DNA from: Candidatus Flexifilum breve
GTDB lineage: Bacteria; Chloroflexota; Anaerolineae; Aggregatilineales; Phototrophicaceae
Reading direction: 5' to 3'
NCBI GenBank assembly: GCA_016717205.1
Contig: JADKGC010000010.1
Span: forward strand, 124,001 to 188,000
Length of the DNA: 64,000 nucleotides
Below are positions 59,442-64,000 of the stretch, piece after piece. The notes under the pieces were generated by a model. It was not told the origin of the DNA. It did no database searches and worked only from the letters and a program-made list of their open reading frames with translations. Numbering within the stretch: the stretch's first letter is position 1; each line of letters opens with the position of its first letter. The position numbers and the translations under genes were made by a program.

Positions 59442-61238
59442 TTACTCGAGTTCTTGTCGGACAAAGGTTTCAAATTCCTTGGAAAAGAAGGCGGCGGTGT
59501 CATCCAAAACCCCACGCTTTTTCAGATCAGATACTCCGGCGTTAAATACTCTGTCATCAAGTTTCGTGGTCGTATTTCGACCAGTGAGGCGGAGTAATAC
59601 GTCACGCTGCTGCTTGATCAACTGGCGTTTGACTATATCCGCGAAAATCGGTTTTGCTTGATCACGAAATTCCGCGGCAATCTCCTCTCTGGATAGGTTT
59701 TCCTTTTTTGAATCCCAAACTATGCTGCCTGCAAGTTGCAGAAAATACGGCTGACTGCCGCCAAGTTCCAGAATCAGATCTACTTCGTCGTCTGAAGGAT
59801 GCCGCCCACTGCGCTGAAAAGTACCGACGACTAGCTCCTTACGCTCTTCCATTGGCATCAATCCCAGAAAATAGGTTCTGAAGATATTGTGGAACGGTGA
59901 ACCGACACTCCCACTTTTATGTAGATCCGATAAGGGGTAGAGTGTTGCCGTCACCATAGTGGTCTCCCCAAGGCTCCCTGCTTGGCGTAATCCATTGACG
60001 AAACCATCAAGATTGGCAAAGGATTGAACCGTTTCCCACTCGTCAAACAAGAATACAACGCGTAACTGCGCTCGATGCAGTTCCTTGATTGCGACCAGCA
60101 TTGCTGTGACTTGCCCATCTTCCTGCTCTGACCATAATAATGGATGAAACTGTTTGTCTAGTTTTGTTACAATTTCCTTACGCAGTAATCGCATTGCGCT
60201 TGTCGGGTTATCGACGGTTTTCATATCTAGATAGACCGGTAACCAAGCTATCCCACTTGGTAGTAGACTAGGCGTATTTGCAATCTGCTGTAATAAAGAG
60301 GTTTTCCCGCTTCTCAGAATTCCGATAACAGATGTGTGTTGGATCGTTAGAATCCTATCAACGATCACTTGTAGGATAGATGCTCGTCCGAAGAATTGAT
60401 CGCCGACAACCCGCCTACCGACGATAAACGGATTGATAAAGATACTTGGCGACGAGCTTCGGGATGCTGATTGACTTGATGTGGTTACTGCAGTCTCTGC
60501 AAAACGCCCTCGCTGTCGCTGCTCGCGAATAGACTCGACCAGTCGACTCAAATTCGTTTGCCACAGAGCAGGAGTGTGCATATCAACGTACTGATACAGT
60601 TTCAAATAGAAGGGGACCTCAACTTGAGGTTGAATGATGACGGGGACAATTACTTTCTTAAGTTCTATCGCGTAATTCAGCTCAGACCGGACCCAGTGTG
60701 AAGTCAACGCATTGTTCGTTACCACCAGCACAACTACATGGCAGGAACGAAGTTCGAGATCGATCCGATCGGTAAAAGTCTGTCCAGGAAGAATGAAATC
60801 CTGATCACGCACGACGGCTATACCATGTCGTGCAAGGTCTTGTGCAAGCAAACGCGCGTGTTCTGTGTCGCGGGAGCTGTAGGAGATAAAAACACGAATC
60901 GCTTCTGCGTTTGCTGCAGCTGTCGGCACACCTAAGTCTTGTCGGTCCTTTATGAAGAATTGCTGCAACGCATTGATGCTGCCTTCAACCGTATGCGCGT
61001 TGCCACGTAATTTAAGATATTCAAGAATTCTCCAAAGCGGATGTGTACCATCTGCGAGCAATCCGACTGTGAGTAACCTGGACACAAACTGCTGCGCAAA
61101 ATCGAGGGCATCAAAATCAAATGTGTGAAGCTCAGGAACGTCGTACAAGGCTAGTTTGACAAAGTTTTCCCGTTGTTTCGCGTCTTCAAGATATGTTTGA
61201 AGCAGCGCAATTATCTTCTGTGTAGTCTCACTATTCAT
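59442..61238 (-). CDS. Three-domain conflict protein: death-like effector-associated domain, TIR, P-loop ATPase
   Basis: 598 residues; AGGAG lies 6 bases before the ATG. Residues 1-95 are helical in the style of effector-associated (death-like) domains, with LLTVGLLADGTHPLWRILEY. TIR at 114-245: IRVFISYSSRDTEHARLL, VVRDQDFILPGQTF, SHWVRSELNYA with Glu186 at the catalytic Glu position. ATPase at about 270-598: GILRSGKTSLL (about 311-321), VVFLFDEWETV (about 391-400) and a winged-helix end. The first gene of the array. A TIR NADase held by an ATPase switch is likely; the effector-associated domain would recruit it to a partner. Confidence 0.82.
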   Translation of the reverse strand: MNSETTQKIIALLQTYLEDAKQRENFVKLALYDVPELHTFDFDALDFAQQFVSRLLTVGLLADGTHPLWRILEYLKLRGNAHTVEGSINALQQFFIKDRQDLGVPTAAANAEAIRVFISYSSRDTEHARLLAQDLARHGIAVVRDQDFILPGQTFTDRIDLELRSCHVVVLVVTNNALTSHWVRSELNYAIELKKVIVPVIIQPQVEVPFYLKLYQYVDMHTPALWQTNLSRLVESIREQRQRGRFAETAVTTSSQSASRSSSPSIFINPFIVGRRVVGDQFFGRASILQVIVDRILTIQHTSVIGILRSGKTSLLQQIANTPSLLPSGIAWLPVYLDMKTVDNPTSAMRLLRKEIVTKLDKQFHPLLWSEQEDGQVTAMLVAIKELHRAQLRVVFLFDEWETVQSFANLDGFVNGLRQAGSLGETTMVTATLYPLSDLHKSGSVGSPFHNIFRTYFLGLMPMEERKELVVGTFQRSGRHPSDDEVDLILELGGSQPYFLQLAGSIVWDSKKENLSREEIAAEFRDQAKPIFADIVKRQLIKQQRDVLLRLTGRNTTTKLDDRVFNAGVSDLKKRGVLDDTAAFFSKEFETFVRQELE

Positions 61239-61390
61239 TTTGTCTCCTCGAATGTAATCTAATAATATCCATCATCACTACACTGAGCAACTAGATGGCC
61301 GAACTAAAACTACGGAGGAAAACTCGACCTTCGACCATCGGAGTTTTGTAAATACATCGAAGTCCTAGACAGCCCAAAAACTCATAACAA

Positions 61391-61636
61391 CTGTCACCGT
61401 GTCACAGCCGTCACAGCCTGCGAAACGCATTTCTGGGGCATATGCGATCACCCCCATGATCGGGTGCATTTCTACAGAAAATAAGGGGTTTAGATCTGTG
61501 ACACCTGTGACAGTAACGGGCACTTTCTCCCGAAATAGAAAAGAGGCTGTCACAGTGTCACACCTGTCACAGCCTCTTGGATGCTCTTCTTCGCCTCCCT
61601 TGTGCGCTTAGTCCGTCACAGCGTCACAGTCGTCAC
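61391..61636. repeat. Four clusters of TGTGAC/GTCACA repeats between the TIR-ATPase and primase genes
   Basis: GTCAC occurs at 61393, 61401, 61410 (cluster 1); 61549, 61557, 61566 (cluster 3); and 61615, 61623, 61632 (cluster 4). In each the spacing is 8 then 9 bases. Cluster 2 has two inverted copies (GTGAC at 61498 and 61507, spacing 9). Clusters 1, 3 and 4 are the same orientation and offset by multiples of 3 bases, so the minus strand can read CDxCDxVT each time. Cluster 4 lies in the primase tail. Iterons of a replication origin are the simplest reading. Confidence 0.65.
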
Positions 61637-64000
61637 AGGTGAGAAAGTCGGCTTTCAACTGCCAGAAGCGCGTGGGAACGCTCCGCACGCGGCGCTGCAC
61701 AGTCAGGCTGTGCGCGCCGGGGATTAACCAACCATCTTCGCGCAACTGCTTGCCGATGTCGGTCGCACTGAACTTGAGCGCGCCGCCGCGTGCCACTTCC
61801 TGAAAGGCGATGTCGGGAAGGAGCAGCACCGTTGCCTCGTCCAAGTAGCCAATGATGGTCACCCCCGGTCGCGGTTCTTCCGGCTGCTGCATACTGCTGG
61901 CGAACATCACCCGCCCGCTGGCGACGAGCTGCGTCAGCTTGTCGAGAAAGACTCGTCCCGCACGCTCCTGCTGCACCGCCTGTACGGTCGCGACGATGGC
62001 ATCCTGCCACGGCGGCAGCACGTCATCTGCATCACGTTCGGTCAGGAACTCATGCAGCAGTTGGTAGACCGACACGAGCACGGCCCAGTTGTTGACCATG
62101 CGTCCGGTGTTCGCCTGCCGTCCCAGCTTTGCCTGAAGTTTTGCGGCGTAACCTTGAGCATTCATCGGGAAACGTCGGGCAAGATCGTCGGTGAGCGTGC
62201 CCGCATCAGCGCGACCAGCGAGCCATTGAACAAACGCAGCGGTGAAGGCGGGTAAATCACGGCGCACCGCTTCCGCTTCAGCCAGCTTCTTTCCACCCGG
62301 ATCGCGCCGCTCCCACGGCGGCACCTCTAGCACGAGCATACGTGCAAGGATCGAGGCTTCCCCTTCAATCGTTGTTTCACCCGTCGAGAGCAGTAGTCCG
62401 CGACACGGACGTTCCTGCCGAAGTTTGGCTTCGCGGGTCAAGCGCCCTCGTCCCATTCCGCGCGAGTAGCTTTGCAGAAAGCGAGTGAAAGTGCGTTCGT
62501 CCGCGTAACAGGTCTTGTAGTCGTCCACCCAGTAGAGCGCGTCTGCGAGCGTGTAGCCGAGGGCTTCGACCGTGTTCACGGTGTCGCCCCACTGCGCGGG
62601 CGGCGTGTCGCGGGTGAACTGTCCATAGAAGCTGGTCATCAGCGCGGCGATCTCGCTCTTGCCGCTGCCGGTCGTGCCGACGAGGTGCAGCGCGGGCTTC
62701 GGTGCGGCGGTGGGAAAGAAACGCTGCATCACCGGTAGCAGCGAAAAGGCGATCAAGACGGATGCCAGTTCTTTCGGAAAAACGGCGACGGTCGCTCGAA
62801 AGGCATTGAGTCCGTCCTCCCATGCGGCTTGTTTCAGTCCGTAATCGTGCAGACGGCTCTCCAGTGCTACTTCGGGTGGATTATTCACGATGCCTGCTGC
62901 GCTGACGCTGAGATCGGGTGAAACAAACTGCCAGTGATCGTCGATCTGTGTCCAGCCCATGAAGCGATAAGTCTGACGGCGCGGCGCATCGGTGGAGAGC
63001 TTCAGGATCGCCGGCGCGAGATGTTTCTGCATCCCGGCACGCGGGGAGAACATGCCACCTGCTTTCCCGGCGATGAAGCGTGCCAGCGCGTTTGGATCGC
63101 CGAACAATTCGTCCGGCGCGTCGATAGTGGTTGAGTACGTTGGGTGCGTGAGCTGCAAACGCATCTGCCGATCCACCTGCCCATCGTCATCGACCTGCAT
63201 CATCCATTCCAGCACCCGCCCCGTCCAGTCGGCGACGGTCAGCCGGGACAACCCGCGTTCGTTCTCTTTCTCGTACACCATACCGCCGTCCCGCTCGGTG
63301 TAACGTTCTGCGCCTTCGCTGTGTGGTGCTGCGGATCGCTCACGCTCGCGGCGGGCTTCACGGTACAGACGATCCAGATCGCCTACCTTTAAACCGTCGC
63401 CGCACACGGATTTGAGGCGCTGGCGTGTTTCTGCCCATTCCACCGGGTTCATTCCGGCACAGGCGCGCACCGTTTCCGCGATCTGAGCGGCGGTCGGACG
63501 ATCCGAAGCTTCGGTCTGCCGACTATAACGATTGACCAACTGCTCGACCTGATCACGCGGATTCGGAATCGGATCACGCGGTGGGCGGCTAAATGCGCTG
63601 CGGATGGTTGTCAATGCCTCCTTTTCACTGCACCCATCAGAAACGTAGCGCGGGACAAGCTGTGCTTCCGCGTCAGATTCAGAATAGCCCGCATCGCGAA
63701 GTTGGCACGCCGCTTGAAACAGTTCGGTATTTCGACTGCCTTCCGTCGCGCCCGATGCGAGGTAGTCTTCGGTGCGCTTGGGGAGCGGGTGCTGCCCATT
63801 TCCACTGAGCGTGATCACATTCAGGCTGCCGCTCCGTTCGACCTGTGGATGACTCTCTAACCAGGCGAAGTCACTCAACGGATAGTGGCGATCCGGGTGC
63901 AGTTCGACCAGTGTCACAATCACGCCACCCCGATTAGGCTTGGTGTTCAGGCTGTTCGGCATTCTCATCACGGACGCGACCGACTTGACATACTGCGGAT
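61608..64000 (-). CDS. Primase-helicase (phage/plasmid replication type), 5' end outside the window
   Basis: At least 796 residues; the frame stays open to the window edge, so the GTG at 63971 is not the true start. The first visible part, RMPNSLNTKPNRGG and RHYPLSDFAWL, matches the end of an archaeo-eukaryotic primase domain, whose catalytic part would be beyond the edge. The C-terminal half is a superfamily 3-like NTPase: LVGTTGSGKSEIAA (Walker A about 431) and ALYWVDDYK (Walker B about 476). It probably starts replication of the mobile element. The tail ends in TCDDCDAVTD, coded by the last repeat cluster. Confidence 0.8.
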   Translation of the reverse strand, partial: PQYVKSVASVMRMPNSLNTKPNRGGVIVTLVELHPDRHYPLSDFAWLESHPQVERSGSLNVITLSGNGQHPLPKRTEDYLASGATEGSRNTELFQAACQLRDAGYSESDAEAQLVPRYVSDGCSEKEALTTIRSAFSRPPRDPIPNPRDQVEQLVNRYSRQTEASDRPTAAQIAETVRACAGMNPVEWAETRQRLKSVCGDGLKVGDLDRLYREARRERERSAAPHSEGAERYTERDGGMVYEKENERGLSRLTVADWTGRVLEWMMQVDDDGQVDRQMRLQLTHPTYSTTIDAPDELFGDPNALARFIAGKAGGMFSPRAGMQKHLAPAILKLSTDAPRRQTYRFMGWTQIDDHWQFVSPDLSVSAAGIVNNPPEVALESRLHDYGLKQAAWEDGLNAFRATVAVFPKELASVLIAFSLLPVMQRFFPTAAPKPALHLVGTTGSGKSEIAALMTSFYGQFTRDTPPAQWGDTVNTVEALGYTLADALYWVDDYKTCYADERTFTRFLQSYSRGMGRGRLTREAKLRQERPCRGLLLSTGETTIEGEASILARMLVLEVPPWERRDPGGKKLAEAEAVRRDLPAFTAAFVQWLAGRADAGTLTDDLARRFPMNAQGYAAKLQAKLGRQANTGRMVNNWAVLVSVYQLLHEFLTERDADDVLPPWQDAIVATVQAVQQERAGRVFLDKLTQLVASGRVMFASSMQQPEEPRPGVTIIGYLDEATVLLLPDIAFQEVARGGALKFSATDIGKQLREDGWLIPGAHSLTVQRRVRSVPTRFWQLKADFLTCDDCDAVTD

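Larger units (their letters stand above)
31764..64000. mobile_element. Second mobile element, led by a serine recombinase and inserted in virB4; right end outside the window
   Basis: The left junction is defined by the recombinase gene cutting virB4 after codon ~617. The cargo is a type I restriction locus, TIR and GTPase genes, a sigma-like regulator, the GTPase/TIR-ATPase array, TGTGAC repeats and a primase-helicase. No second half of virB4 or right att site is seen before 64000. That the whole 32 kb is one element is inferred; it may be several nested ones. Confidence 0.5.

Overview
The window reads as a stretch of a Chloroflexota chromosome, most like an Anaerolineae-type lineage, carrying a large mobile island. 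This is inferred from gene content and style: Thr/Pro-rich 'PTAT' linkers in exported proteins, a long-tailed RecG, a TIR-FGE fusion, and death-like/TIR/ATPase conflict proteins. No marker gene fixes the taxon. Several short frameshifts and one 2.45 kb tract of almost pure G and C suggest that part of the sequence is of draft quality.

Backbone (1-24.7 kb): the C-terminus of a DAK-type fatty-acid kinase (fakA-like) is followed by two overlapping degV/fakB genes and recG in one tight operon. Next come coaD, a coiled-coil protein, and a divergent two-gene ABC exporter. After the anomalous G/C tract lie a cold-shock gene with its terminator, comEC, a TIR-FGE fusion gene, a glycoside hydrolase pair, a yihY-type gene, a nusB-tatC-rocF operon, a phosphodiesterase, rlmN, a frameshifted exported protein and a CPBP protease.

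Island boundary (24.7-34 kb): a promoter, tRNA-Ser(UGA), tRNA-Ser(GCU) and a terminator are followed at once by the C-terminal remnant of a serine recombinase. Beyond it are remains of a conjugative element: a single-pass membrane protein, a VirB2-like small protein, a small membrane protein and a VirB4 ATPase. A reductase/AraC pair sits in it between two copies of a 62-bp stem-loop. virB4 is cut just after Walker B by a second element led by a large serine recombinase, itself frameshifted. The 3' half of virB4 is not in the window.

Cargo (34-64 kb): first, a type I restriction-modification locus (hsdM, hsdS, hsdR) with a TIR gene, a small GTPase, an acidic protein, a four-helix membrane protein and a DUF433/DUF5615 pair in between. 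Second, a sigma-like regulator. Third, a 15 kb lower-GC block. It holds a seven-gene minus-strand array: TIR-ATPase, transmembrane AAA ATPase, zinc-ribbon/TM/beta-propeller protein, two exported proteins, a GTPase and a GAP1-like partner. A 1032-aa helical/coiled-coil protein converges on it. Last come TGTGAC repeat clusters and a primase-helicase that runs off the right edge.

The seven-gene array is the best candidate for an undescribed system. Its layout suggests that exported and membrane-anchored components sense something outside or at the membrane, pass it through NTPase switches (GTPase and two P-loop ATPases), and end in a TIR effector that could act on NAD. This is inference from domains and gene order. 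The 34-43 kb block shows the same TIR plus GTPase theme built into a restriction-modification locus.
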